Shown: one piece after another, positions 8,901 through 16,278 of the stretch
Numbering within the stretch: position 1 is the stretch's first letter
Layout of the letters: each line of letters begins with the position of its first letter
NCBI RefSeq assembly: GCF_007989605.1
Contig: NZ_BJUL01000004.1
Location: 62,001 to 126,000 of the forward strand
Source of the DNA: Vreelandella venusta
GTDB lineage: Bacteria; Pseudomonadota; Gammaproteobacteria; Pseudomonadales; Halomonadaceae
DNA: 64,000 bases
Direction of reading: 5' to 3'
The notes under the pieces: model-generated
Told to the model about the DNA's origin: nothing
Seen by the model: the letters and a program-made list of their open reading frames with translations, nothing else
Database searches by the model: none
Made by a program: the position numbers and the translations under genes

Positions 8901-11014
8901 GCATATCGGTCTCTTGCCATAGCGTCCGCTGCTGCTGGATTTGCAGGACCATATTCCAAATTATATGGCTCTGAAGCTGCACCATAGTCTAATAAATCTA
9001 GAAGAATAACTTTCGGCGTGTTATCACTCTCTTCTTCATTGCCTTCCAGTGTGTCCCCTGAAGCGAGGACTAATAAATTTTCAGGGTGAAGATCACCATG
9101 AGATATACCTTGGTCATGGCATTGCTCAACTGCTTTTAACAGTGAAAACCCTAATTCTAAGCGCTGCTCACTGCTAAGGGATTGGGTAAACTCTCGCCAT
9201 GGATTCCCTAACTCATAGCTTGTAATTATATAAAGGCCACCCGCCTCCAAAAGGCCATAATCTAGCACTGCTGGTGTCGACAAAAAGCTAGATTTAACCT
9301 TCTCCACTCTTGTTCTGAAATTTGAAACTCTACGATTTATTCCAGGCAAACTAGGCTCTACAGTAACCTGAGGCCACAGCTTACATAATGCTGTTTTACT
9401 TTCATAAGAACAAAGGTATGTTAACTTGCTACCTGCACCAGGATTTTCTCCAGGCAAAGGCGGGAACATCTGATATATATTGAATGTACTCCAGCCTCTT
9501 TTTATAAAGTTACCTTTTGAAAGAGACTCAAGAAGTTCTGTAGTATCAACCTCACCTTCATACTTACGCTTAGTTAGAGAGTTAAATTCTGCAAGCTGTT
9601 GGTTTGCACTTGCATGTCTGTTTCTTGGATCCCAGTCAAGTCCTTTTTGAAACCATTCATCTAATAATCCATTGTAGGGATCCTCTTTAGGAGGCGCCCA
9701 ATTTGGGACCCGGCTATCGCCATTTTCCAACTTAGATCCTGGATAGCAAAGGCTATAGGCTACAGCAGTTAACATAAAGACATCTTGTCGAAATGGATCC
9801 TGAATATCACCATCTTCCCACAAGGCATCTTCGGGCAAATACATATGCGAACCTTGCAAATGCGAGCGGAGATCGTTAACAGTTCCTCTTTCAGGATAAA
9901 ATGAAGTTGAAAACCCCGAAACCAGAATACTTCTTTGCTCAGTTGCATACCATAAGTTGTGAAGATCTACATCTCTGTGGCCAATCCCTAAGCCATGTAG
10001 TTCTGAAAAAGGTGCTAAGAGTGCACGCACCCAGTCGAGGCGCGTCTCAGGAGAGGCCCTATTACCCTGACCATTTATATACTCATCAAGACGAAAAAAA
10101 GTTCTTCTTAATTCATAAAGCTCAGTGACATCCTCTGTGATATCACTTTCACCCAAAGGCACTAAAGGTTTAAGAAGATATTCTTCTAGCGGTGAGCTAT
10201 TCTGCTTGGCATGCCTAATCACTCTACTCTCGCGAAGAGCAATCTCAGCCCATTGGGACTGAGTTGCATTACCAATACCTAATTGAGTAAAATCCCACCT
10301 ACGCATAAGTGCTATTTCATTAGCTAGCTCTTCGTGGTAACCCTTGTATTCTTTATAAAGTCCGTTTCTATGGTTAAACCATGGTGTAGGTTCTGCAATA
10401 AAATGGTGCTGCCTGTACTCTTTTGGCTTCACTCTGTGACCGCCAAAAAAACTACGAATAACAGGAAGACATTCATCACTATTTGGTCTTGGTTTACCAA
10501 GTCTATCAAAAATATAATATATTGCTTTGCTACGATCTTGAACTAATGCTTCATATCCTTCTCTGCTTGATATTTTGAGAAAATCATCAAGACTATGAAC
10601 AAAACGTTTTTCAGAGGACGAAAGATTTTCTGGCGTTGCGGATCCACATAGTACTACGTGAGCCTCTACTTGAGGAAAATATCCTAATTTATGTTCTAAC
10701 TCTTGCTGGATTAACTTTTGTATACGCAAAGCGTGAACACGTTTTATTTCATAGGGACTCTTACCTCTGGACGTGCCATTTAAATACCATTGTCCATCAG
10801 AGCTTTCAATATTTCCATTCCATTCCTTCAACTCAACAAGAAGCAATCGATCATGTGTTATTATTAGTGTATCAACATCCATTGATCCTTGATCATCAAC
10901 TACAAGCAAGCTTGCATAAGCAAACCAACTACCTCTTAGCTCTTCTTCCATCTTTCGGACTGCTTTAACTTCACTGGCATGTAGGCCAGACCCACCGAGA
11001 AGCTTTACTTGCAT
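5987..11014 (-). CDS. NERD nuclease / double kinase-like / SF1B helicase fusion, 1675 aa
   Basis: This is a giant multidomain protein. Residues 15-130 form a NERD nuclease-like domain with D46/D48 and E61-x-K63 in LLLVELKEWNG. Residues about 200-470 form a protein-kinase-like domain with catalytic loop HRDVDLHN (about 344), but the DFG position reads SGF. Residues about 510-790 form a second kinase-like domain with HGDLHPEN (about 638) and LLDLLDYG for DFG. Residues 950-1060 look like the beta-barrel/stalk of Upf1-like helicases. Residues 1070-1640 are an SF1B (COG1112/Dna2-like) helicase: GPPGTGKT (about 1098), VIVDEAARA, LLVGDHRQLPP, TQYRMVEP, DTVDSYQGQE, RINVSISRAQER. The start ATG has AGGAG 8 bases upstream. 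It is co-transcribed with, and overlaps, the 521-residue gene. The architecture resembles anti-phage proteins such as the Mokosh kinase-helicase, from memory, but the NERD front end and the partner differ. Confidence 0.93.
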   Translation of the reverse strand: MQVKLLGGSGLHASEVKAVRKMEEELRGSWFAYASLLVVDDQGSMDVDTLIITHDRLLLVELKEWNGNIESSDGQWYLNGTSRGKSPYEIKRVHALRIQKLIQQELEHKLGYFPQVEAHVVLCGSATPENLSSSEKRFVHSLDDFLKISSREGYEALVQDRSKAIYYIFDRLGKPRPNSDECLPVIRSFFGGHRVKPKEYRQHHFIAEPTPWFNHRNGLYKEYKGYHEELANEIALMRRWDFTQLGIGNATQSQWAEIALRESRVIRHAKQNSSPLEEYLLKPLVPLGESDITEDVTELYELRRTFFRLDEYINGQGNRASPETRLDWVRALLAPFSELHGLGIGHRDVDLHNLWYATEQRSILVSGFSTSFYPERGTVNDLRSHLQGSHMYLPEDALWEDGDIQDPFRQDVFMLTAVAYSLCYPGSKLENGDSRVPNWAPPKEDPYNGLLDEWFQKGLDWDPRNRHASANQQLAEFNSLTKRKYEGEVDTTELLESLSKGNFIKRGWSTFNIYQMFPPLPGENPGAGSKLTYLCSYESKTALCKLWPQVTVEPSLPGINRRVSNFRTRVEKVKSSFLSTPAVLDYGLLEAGGLYIITSYELGNPWREFTQSLSSEQRLELGFSLLKAVEQCHDQGISHGDLHPENLLVLASGDTLEGNEEESDNTPKVILLDLLDYGAASEPYNLEYGPANPAAADAMARDRYAVYKLIEEVLCEGPLSHIVHEEIARGLEQPGGIPASLEPLQNALEVSLQPSLESNEELSEEVLESLNILWGRSNFPDQPIDLEMDGGIYYFNCRWDRKNPDLMFCYLTGVNASLTVVVNPELRQIQQIRLTEGLLPLSDLISAASKATAQLTRPITVGRGSLDPETSSNLINLLFDLDPVLTLLEEKYSSETDGDVYEGDPNDGEIPTISPKRLWNSLASTEGENLLTLEILEGEINENQSGRIIIPYQTLDGRPLDFDSDDKVFISLRDDEYPLGELDIIETTPDFIALKPNRPRLHSILKEGAVLTLESLQSKASRDRKQKALERVLDHASVIPNLSEYFDPERVPNLVAQSHPPISKKLREKYDGVEKKLNDKQIEAFQRLIEYGPVGVLQGPPGTGKTSFVSQFIHYIFEVEGARNILLVGQSHTSVDAVAIKAREVCYDKSTDLSIVRMGQERMVATGMLDTHSSALQRQMRHAFHREYDQRIKVFSNRFGLPESLIDEALILHRTLSPILSSLVYFRNKIKSKYIKEKVDGEFDDDLLEQEKSLKDLVGKILHQRCPDSAEEIVEMDDIMGGVISLLCEENSVNNPAAISRLTSLLDLSHEWLNVLATGDANYDKFLVQTRQLVCGTLVGMGKIRYGIAEAEFDWVIVDEAARAQASELMIALQSAKRVLLVGDHRQLPPHYEKQHLRAAARKIGQGLDASIYKVTDFERAFLATKGVTLDTQYRMVEPIGKLVSSCFYRDEVASLKTGRGPSPAWFDSLPSPWDKPVIWLDSACGESATGESEIIPGRYVNYHEANQVMNLLKLLSDSKTVACLREFMGEDKGFPIGIITMYRAQKDLLEKELSKGEWAVTLRDLIRIDTVDSYQGQENKIVILSLVRDNSEEKQGFLKDRARINVSISRAQERLVVVGAVRMWSKRNSASALGEVLSFINSRVDVADPGYQIIKNPIRDSQVGSSLLEEMVNA

Positions 11015-11024
11015 TACATTGCTC

Positions 11025-11036
11025 CTAAAATTTTAG
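11025..11036 (-). promoter_or_regulatory. Perfect palindrome at the ribosome site of the island operon
   Basis: CTAAAATTTTAG is a perfect 12-base palindrome that immediately precedes and overlaps the AGGAG ribosome site of the 1675-residue gene. It could be an operator or a small hairpin masking the ribosome site. No regulator gene is present in the island. Confidence 0.4.
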
Positions 11037-11458
11037 TTATCTGTCAACATTTCTGCTTCAATTTATTTGCATTAATTGTGATTAGTCAGCCTCTATCCTC
11101 TGTCACCTCTTAGAACGCCATTGGCTAAAGTCTTGCTCCGACTGAAATTACGCTTTTGGCATATTGACTTAGGATAAGCTTACTACACCACCTACGAATT
11201 TGCAGAGTCACAAGTCCTTTGCAATTGTCATGGATTCGCCCTGCTGGCGCCGAATTGACGTTTTGATACGACATCTTCCCTTCTTTATAACGTTTTTCAC
11301 CCCCTGGGTATGTCCCGGATTTCTAGGAAAGCTGATCAGAGTAATAACACCAAAAGCCCCTATTACAGGAGCTTAAGCTAATTTTAGGAGTTTCCAACTT
11401 TTCTATTAGCTGGCGATTTACAGTTCAAAATTGGCGATAATTTTTTATTATCAGGTTT
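11037..11458. other. Non-coding region upstream of the island operon
   Basis: This AT-rich stretch must hold the promoter of the minus-strand operon. TTGACA on the minus strand (ending about 11042) is close to the gene but lacks a proper -10. A 10-base palindrome agcttaagct lies near 11370, and a GATAAT-ttttt-ATTATC hairpin spans about 11436-11452. The direct repeat TGGCGAT occurs twice near 11411 and 11432. No credible coding sequence was found. Confidence 0.5.
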
Positions 11459-11582
11459 GTAAGCTTGGTGGCTCCAGTTGCTCAATTATCCATTGTCATT
11501 CGAGAGGTATCTGATGGATGCCAACCTCATGACGGGTAAAACAAACTCACCTGCGCAACCAGAGCCACCATTCAAGCATTAC
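11459..11582 (-). ncRNA. Candidate structured RNA at the right end of the island
   Basis: Bases 11467-11481 and 11555-11569 form a 15-base inverted repeat. Read on the plus strand, two adjacent positions mismatch (C/A and A/C). On the minus strand the same positions become U-G and G-U wobbles, so a full 15-pair stem forms. The stem extends outward through GUAA and GCUU at 11574-11582 pairing with 11459-11466, with one bulged U and a GAAU internal loop. An inner stem pairs GUCAU+GAGG (11533-11525) with CCUC (11507-11504) and AUGAC (11499-11495). Preservation by wobble pairs argues for a transcript in the same direction as the defence operon. It could instead be a decayed transposon end. Confidence 0.45.
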
Positions 11583-11695
11583 GGGTAGACACTTTCTATG
11601 GTCCAAACAGCACCACAACCATTCCTCTTGCGCAATCGCTTACCATTAACTACCCGATCTGCTCTGAACTTGAGTATATTTCCGACTGTGCGGGA

Positions 11696-11750
11696 CGCCG
11701 CCTCCACCAGCTCCCCCTACAAATCAAGCACCTACGGGTGCTTTTTTTGT
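11696..11750. repeat. Right attachment repeat (attR), duplicate of the ssrA 3' end
   Basis: This repeats 4092-4146 with three mismatches (11711-11713). It contains the acceptor end of tmRNA and a second copy of the terminator (11726-11749). The first 15 bases are identical to the ssrA 3' end including CCA. It marks the other boundary of the island. Confidence 0.88.
11726..11749 (+). terminator. Duplicate of the ssrA terminator in attR
   Basis: The stem AGCACC/GGTGCT with TACG loop and T-run is identical to that at 4123-4145. It insulates the island's right end from the gene downstream. Confidence 0.85.
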
Positions 11751-11873
11751 GCCCGCGGTCTGAAAATGACCTGTTTAGGCATAGCGGGCAACATTTCGGT
11801 TAGCTTTTCTTAAACGCCCAGCTCCCTCGAAACTAATCATGTGCAGCGACAGAATTCAGCACAATTGCATTAT

Positions 11874-11888
11874 TGATACAATATAACA
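11874..11888 (+). promoter_or_regulatory. Zur box-like operator
   Basis: TGATACAATATAACA matches 13 of 15 positions of the gammaproteobacterial Zur palindrome TGTTATAATATAACA (consensus from memory). It lies 45 bases before the GTG start of the histidine-rich outer-membrane protein, a suitable place for an operator that blocks transcription when zinc is plentiful. Confidence 0.6.
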
Positions 11889-11932
11889 TATCCTTTGATG
11901 CGCTTAATTCTAACGTTAAAGGGAATACATCT

Positions 11933-13240
11933 GTGTCACGCTCTTTATTTCTGCTTACACCGCTTGCCGCTGCTCTGCTTATTAGCTCCTCTGCCTATGC
12001 AGATGATCACCATCATGGGCACGACCACGCCCATGATCATACTAGCCATAGCCATGATCATACTGGCCATAGCCATGATCATGACGACACTGAAAATAGC
12101 ATCAACGTTTCCTTAGTTGTGGAAGGCATTTACCACAATCGCTTTTCAGGAGATGAGAACTCGCCTGCTGGCTTCAGCCAGGGGCACGAAGGCGGTCACG
12201 ATCATGAAGGAGGGCATGACCACAGTGGCCATAGCCATGATCTCGACAATGGATTTAACCTGGGACACTCTGAAGTAGCCATCGAAGGGCAAACCGCCCA
12301 CTTTGAAGGCAAAGCCGTTGTTTCGCTAACAGAAGACGATATCACGCTGGAAGAGGCTTTTATTGCGACGCGTACGCTGCCTAACGGGCTGCGCTTACAA
12401 GCCGGTAAATTTCTTTCCGATATAGGCTATATCAACAGCCGACATCCTCACGCTTGGGATTTTGTTGAGCGCCCACTGGTCAATGAGTATTTGTTTGGAG
12501 AGCACGGCCTTCTGGATACCGGTCTACAGCTAACCTGGTCTCCAAACAGCACCTGGACGCTGGGTAGCGAGCTGTTTCAAGGTGAGGGAGAAGGCTTCAG
12601 CCGCTTTGATGAAGGGGGTTATGAGGATCGTGCCAGCGGCCCTCGCGTGGGCACAATTTTCGCTAAATACCGCCCAAACATCGGTGCGAATAAGCAGCTA
12701 ACGCTGGGAACGTCTGCAGGTATGAACAGCCAGTATGTGCGTGTCGATGACCATGGCCACCATGCCCATACCGCTGAAGGCGATAACTGGTTCGCAGGCT
12801 TAGATGCGCGGTTTAACTACGATGCGGAAAAGCCCGGTTACCAAGGCAACTGGCAATTAGGTGCGGAATATTTCTATAGCGAACGTGACTTGCAAGAACA
12901 TGTGCAACACCATGATCACTTTCATGCACACGATCACTACACTGAGCAACAAGATGGTGCTTACATCGACGCTATTTACGGTATCGCGCCACGCTGGGAA
13001 GTTGGTCTGCGGGCAGAAGCCTTAGGGTTAACCAATAAAGTGATGGGAACCCACCCTACCACGATCGTTTCAGAAGACACGTCCTGGCGGCAAAGCGCAC
13101 AGCTTACTTGGCATGTGCGCGATAACATGTTCGTGCGCACGCAACTGACCCGCGAAGACTTTGCAGGGCATGATGAGCAGTGGGTCGGAATGGTTCAGTT
13201 CAACGCAACGTTTGGCAGTCATGCAGGACATAATCACTAA
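11933..13240 (+). CDS. Histidine-rich outer-membrane barrel protein, probably zinc-responsive
   Basis: This protein has about 435 residues. The GTG start at 11933 gives a clean signal peptide (VSRSLFLLTPLAAALLISSS, cleavage after SAYA) and has AAAGGG upstream; the open frame to 11873 would run through the Zur-like operator. After the signal lie three His-Asp-rich stretches (residues about 24-50, 85-105 and a later loop with HHDHFHAHDHY) that could bind zinc. The rest has alternating beta-strand patterns and ends in an aromatic-terminated strand (MVQFNATFGS), as in porin-like barrels. I infer a role in capturing zinc at the outer membrane during zinc shortage. The exact family is not certain; no TonB-dependent plug is obvious. 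Confidence 0.8.
   Translation: MSRSLFLLTPLAAALLISSSAYADDHHHGHDHAHDHTSHSHDHTGHSHDHDDTENSINVSLVVEGIYHNRFSGDENSPAGFSQGHEGGHDHEGGHDHSGHSHDLDNGFNLGHSEVAIEGQTAHFEGKAVVSLTEDDITLEEAFIATRTLPNGLRLQAGKFLSDIGYINSRHPHAWDFVERPLVNEYLFGEHGLLDTGLQLTWSPNSTWTLGSELFQGEGEGFSRFDEGGYEDRASGPRVGTIFAKYRPNIGANKQLTLGTSAGMNSQYVRVDDHGHHAHTAEGDNWFAGLDARFNYDAEKPGYQGNWQLGAEYFYSERDLQEHVQHHDHFHAHDHYTEQQDGAYIDAIYGIAPRWEVGLRAEALGLTNKVMGTHPTTIVSEDTSWRQSAQLTWHVRDNMFVRTQLTREDFAGHDEQWVGMVQFNATFGSHAGHNH
12032..12085 (+). repeat. 21-bp coding tandem repeat (His-rich)
   Basis: Two near-identical 21-base units (12032-12052 and 12053-12073) and a partial third encode HDHTSHS / HDHTGHS / HDHD inside the histidine-rich protein. Repeat-number change here would alter the putative metal-binding stretch. 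Confidence 0.8.
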
Positions 13241-13272
13241 GTGCGCTAAATCGTAGATAGTGCAGATAAACA

Positions 13273-13298
13273 GCCCGTCTCCTAGCCAAGAGACGGGC
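13273..13298. terminator. Hairpin terminator between the His-rich gene and the oxidoreductase gene
   Basis: GCCCGTCTC (13273-13281) pairs with GAGACGGGC (13290-13298). T-runs are short on both sides, so it is a moderate terminator for the two converging genes. Confidence 0.6.
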
Positions 13299-13328
13299 CC
13301 TCCCCTTTGCTTGCCCCCGTGTCGGCAA

Positions 13329-14591
13329 TCAGCCACCAGTCATGGTAAAACGTGTTGCATTGAAAGGACTGAGATCCACCTGACTCTCACGCCCTTGTAG
13401 CATGTCAGCTACCAACCGCCCCGTCGTGGCACCTAGAGTCAGCCCCAGTTGGCCATGGCCAAAAGCCATCGCCACGTTTTCAAGCAGTGGTGATTTATCA
13501 ATCACCGGCTTGGTGTCAGGCAACAAAGGCCGCCAGCCAGCGCCAAACTCCATACCAGCCGTATTCAATGATGGCAGTATCGTTTTGGCTTTTTCTAGAA
13601 TGATCTCCGCACGCTTGAAGTTCGGTTTAGCATGCTTGCCAGCAAACTCAATCGTGCCACCGATCTGTAGCCCTCGCTCCATAGGAATCAGGCCAAATCC
13701 GCCGTCAGCATAAAAAGTGGCGTGGGTTAAGTCGACACCAGGGGTGGGTAGCAATACCTGATAGCCGCCAACCTTAATCAACGGTACCTTAATGCCTAAT
13801 GTTTCGAAAAACACCGAACTGCCATTGCCTGCGGCGACCACCAGTTGCTCGGCTGGCAGCCTCTCACCGCTAGCCAGAGTTACACCAACGGCACGCCCTC
13901 TCTGGCTTTCAATACGCGACACACTATCCTGAACAAGCTTGCCGCCCTGCTCTACAAAACTGTCAGCGAGCTCGGTTAGAAAGGTCTCGGTATCGCACAC
14001 TGTGCGCCAATCCGACAATAACAGGCCGTAAGAAAAACGCCCCGCAAGCGCTGGCTCCATCGCAGCAATCTGTTCTGCATTCAGCGTTTCGGAAGCAAAC
14101 CCTTGCGCGCGACGCAGCTCTGCATAAGTTTGCTCATGGGCCAACCCAGCCGCATCGTCAAATAGTTCAAGGGTTGGTTGGTGACCAATCAGATCGTCAC
14201 GACGGCACTGCGCAAGCAGGGGTTCATAATCCTGGAAAGCACAGCGCGTTAAGGTCGCTAGCTCATGAGCAATAGCATCAATGCGCGAACGCCGCGCATG
14301 GGTGATAAAACGCAGCATCCAGGGTAATAGCCCTGGTAATGCTGATGGCCGCAGCGCCAGCGGTCCTGTTTGGTCTAACAGCCACCCAGGCACTTTTTTG
14401 ATAATACCAGGCTTGGACTGAGGAATAATTTCGCTTACCGCAATCTGCCCGCAGCTCCACTTAGCGGTACTATCGCCAGGCATAGCGGGCTCTACGAGCG
14501 TTACATCGAGCCCCTCTTTTTGCAGATATAACGCGCAGCAAATACCCACGATGCCACCACCAATGACCACGGTTGAATGCGTTGTAGTCAT
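13329..14591 (-). CDS. FAD-dependent amino-acid dehydrogenase, DadA-like
   Basis: This 420-residue DAO-family flavoprotein probably deaminates a D-amino acid or oxidises a related amine. The N-terminal dinucleotide-binding motif is VVIGGGIVGICCALYLQKEG with the acidic end VEP. The C-terminal part has GWRPLLPDTKPVID and GHGQLGLTLGATTG, typical of DadA. The open frame extends 36 codons upstream, but ATG 14591 (MTTTHSTVVIGGG) follows an AGGAG site and gives the family start. It lies directly downstream of an NhaC-type antiporter on the same strand but beyond a terminator. The substrate cannot be named; glycine/sarcosine or D-amino-acid oxidation are alternatives. Confidence 0.85.
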   Translation of the reverse strand: MTTTHSTVVIGGGIVGICCALYLQKEGLDVTLVEPAMPGDSTAKWSCGQIAVSEIIPQSKPGIIKKVPGWLLDQTGPLALRPSALPGLLPWMLRFITHARRSRIDAIAHELATLTRCAFQDYEPLLAQCRRDDLIGHQPTLELFDDAAGLAHEQTYAELRRAQGFASETLNAEQIAAMEPALAGRFSYGLLLSDWRTVCDTETFLTELADSFVEQGGKLVQDSVSRIESQRGRAVGVTLASGERLPAEQLVVAAGNGSSVFFETLGIKVPLIKVGGYQVLLPTPGVDLTHATFYADGGFGLIPMERGLQIGGTIEFAGKHAKPNFKRAEIILEKAKTILPSLNTAGMEFGAGWRPLLPDTKPVIDKSPLLENVAMAFGHGQLGLTLGATTGRLVADMLQGRESQVDLSPFNATRFTMTGG

Positions 14592-14671
14592 TACTCTCCT
14601 CCTGGTTTCATTCAGGCGTGCAAGCAAGCCCAAGTTGCAGCAATTCAGTTGTCGGCAAACAATGCTTATTT

Positions 14672-14708
14672 CAAAAGACAAACACCCCGCCTTTGGCAAG
14701 CTGGGGTG
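14672..14708 (-). terminator. Terminator after the NhaC-type gene
   Basis: On the minus strand, CACCCC and an inner GCC pair with GGC and GGGGTG (14708-14683), followed by TTTGTCTTTT. It separates the NhaC-type gene from the downstream DadA-like gene. Confidence 0.7.
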
Positions 14709-14745
14709 CTGTCTTATCGGTAAAATACGTAACGACTAGTGACGA

Positions 14746-16278
14746 TCAACTCGAGCTTGGAGCTGGCGTCGGGCTAGTAACGGCTGCGTCAGCAGCAGCT
14801 CCCAATGCTTCGGAAGAGGCAATCGCTTCTCCCTGTTTTTCCCACATGGCACGCTCTGCATCGGTTGCCTTGGGCGAGAACCAGCCCATCTGTGCGTATA
14901 GAATACCGATTAAGGGCGATAACCAGCAGGCAAAGGCCAACGGTATATAGAGCAGGTTCTCAACGCTACCTTCGCCAATGCCTAGCCCTAGTACACTAAT
15001 GACAAAAGCGCCACCAGCATTCCAAGGAATAAGTGGCGACATCAATGTTCCACCTTCCTCAACCCCCCGTGACAGGTTCAGGGTCGAGTAGCCCAGGCCA
15101 CGATAAGTCGGCGCGTACATGCGTCCCGGTAACGCAACAGATAGGTAGGGGTCGCCTGCCACTAGGTTAGTTGCAAAGGAAGTAGCAATTGCCGAGGTTT
15201 GAACACCTTTGAACGAGCGCACCTTGGACATAATGGCCTTGATGATAGTCTCCAGGCAGCCCGTTTTTTCCAACGCCCCGCCAAAACCCAAAGCGATTAG
15301 AATCAACGAAATGGTCCACATCATCGATTGGATACCACCGCGGTTCAGCAGGCTATCCATGGCTTCCACACCCGTTTCGATGGAGTATCCATAGTTGGCA
15401 TAAGTAACGATGTCGTGGAGACCAACACCTTGAACTAGCATGGCAGTTATCGCACCGGCCACTACGCCAGCAAACAGGGAAGGAATCGGCGGCATTTTCT
15501 TAACAGCCAACCCGATAACCAACAGCGCTGGCAACAGTAGCCAGACAGAAATAGTAAAGTGCTCATCTAATGATGCAGTAATAGCGTCGATACGCTCAAA
15601 CGATGCCACCTGATCATCAATCATGGTGAACCCCACCACCAGATAAATAACTAACGCAATCAGCATGGCTGGAATCGTCGTCGGCATCATGTTTTTGATA
15701 TGCGAGAACACATCATTGCCGGTCACCGCAGAGGCCAGATTAGTGGTATCTGACAGTGGCGAAATCTTGTCGCCAAAGAAGGCGCCGGAAACAACCGCGC
15801 CGGCGGTCCAGTAAAGCGGAATTTCAAACCCGGCACCAATACCAACAAGGGCTAGACCCACCGTCCCCACGGTGCCCCATGAGGTTCCCAAAGAAACCGA
15901 TACCACCGCACAGATCAGCATCGCCGCGGCAAGGAAGAAAGCAGGAGACAACAGCAGTAGACCGTAATAGATCAGACTGGGCACGGTGCCGCTAGCAATC
16001 CAGACGCCAATAATCATGCCCACTAAGATCAACACCGAAACCGATGGTAAGGACACGTTGATAACGTGAAACACACCGTCTTCTATGCGCTTCCAGCGGA
16101 AGCCAAGTTTGACCCCAACCAGCGAGGTAATGGCTAGACCAATGGCCAGCGGGATATGTGGAGTGAAGTCACCAAAATAGAAAATTTGCACCCCAATGGC
16201 GACCAGTGTCAGCACAACGGGCACAAGCGCAAGCCCGAGACTGGGTTTTTGACGAACCCTTTTTGGTTTATCTTCCAT
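14746..16278 (-). CDS. Na+/H+ antiporter, NhaC family
   Basis: This 510-residue inner-membrane protein has about 11-12 hydrophobic segments. Family signatures are IGVWIASGTVPSLIYYGLLL, SLGTSWGTVGTVGLAL, GAVVSGAFFGDKISPLSDTT and, near the C-terminus, SRGVEEGGTLMSPLIPWNAGG. NhaC proteins exchange sodium for protons or, in some members, an organic substrate such as malate/lactate. The C-terminal 35 residues are Ala-rich and cytosolic. A second NhaC-type protein with the same motif set is at 60733-62211. The DadA-like gene downstream raises the possibility that it moves an amino acid. Confidence 0.9.
   Translation of the reverse strand: MEDKPKRVRQKPSLGLALVPVVLTLVAIGVQIFYFGDFTPHIPLAIGLAITSLVGVKLGFRWKRIEDGVFHVINVSLPSVSVLILVGMIIGVWIASGTVPSLIYYGLLLLSPAFFLAAAMLICAVVSVSLGTSWGTVGTVGLALVGIGAGFEIPLYWTAGAVVSGAFFGDKISPLSDTTNLASAVTGNDVFSHIKNMMPTTIPAMLIALVIYLVVGFTMIDDQVASFERIDAITASLDEHFTISVWLLLPALLVIGLAVKKMPPIPSLFAGVVAGAITAMLVQGVGLHDIVTYANYGYSIETGVEAMDSLLNRGGIQSMMWTISLILIALGFGGALEKTGCLETIIKAIMSKVRSFKGVQTSAIATSFATNLVAGDPYLSVALPGRMYAPTYRGLGYSTLNLSRGVEEGGTLMSPLIPWNAGGAFVISVLGLGIGEGSVENLLYIPLAFACWLSPLIGILYAQMGWFSPKATDAERAMWEKQGEAIASSEALGAAADAAVTSPTPAPSSS

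Larger units (their letters stand above)
4107..11695. mobile_element. Genomic island integrated in ssrA (putative defence island)
   Basis: The segment between the two 55-base att repeats is visibly AT-richer than the flanks, and its codon choice (many AAA, ATA, TTA codons) differs from the neighbouring core genes. It contains one minus-strand two-gene operon (4429-11014) and long non-coding ends at 4147-4428 and 11015-11695. I find no integrase, excisionase or intact transposase inside, so if it moved by site-specific recombination the recombinase has been lost or acts in trans. The cargo, a nuclease/kinase/helicase protein plus partner, is the kind of gene set found in phage-defence islands. 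Confidence 0.8.

Noticed and set aside
11459..11582. Retron msr/msd RNA
   Set aside because: No reverse transcriptase is encoded anywhere in the island.
4107..11695. BREX or Pgl system
   Set aside because: There is no PglX methyltransferase, PglZ phosphatase or BrxC-like ATPase; only kinase-like and NERD parts are shared.
11598..11813. Small plus-strand open frame across attR
   Set aside because: It runs through the duplicated tmRNA end and its terminator, lacks a ribosome site and has no protein-like pattern.
12032..12085. CRISPR-like or regulatory repeat
   Set aside because: The repeats are in frame and encode His-rich residues of a protein.
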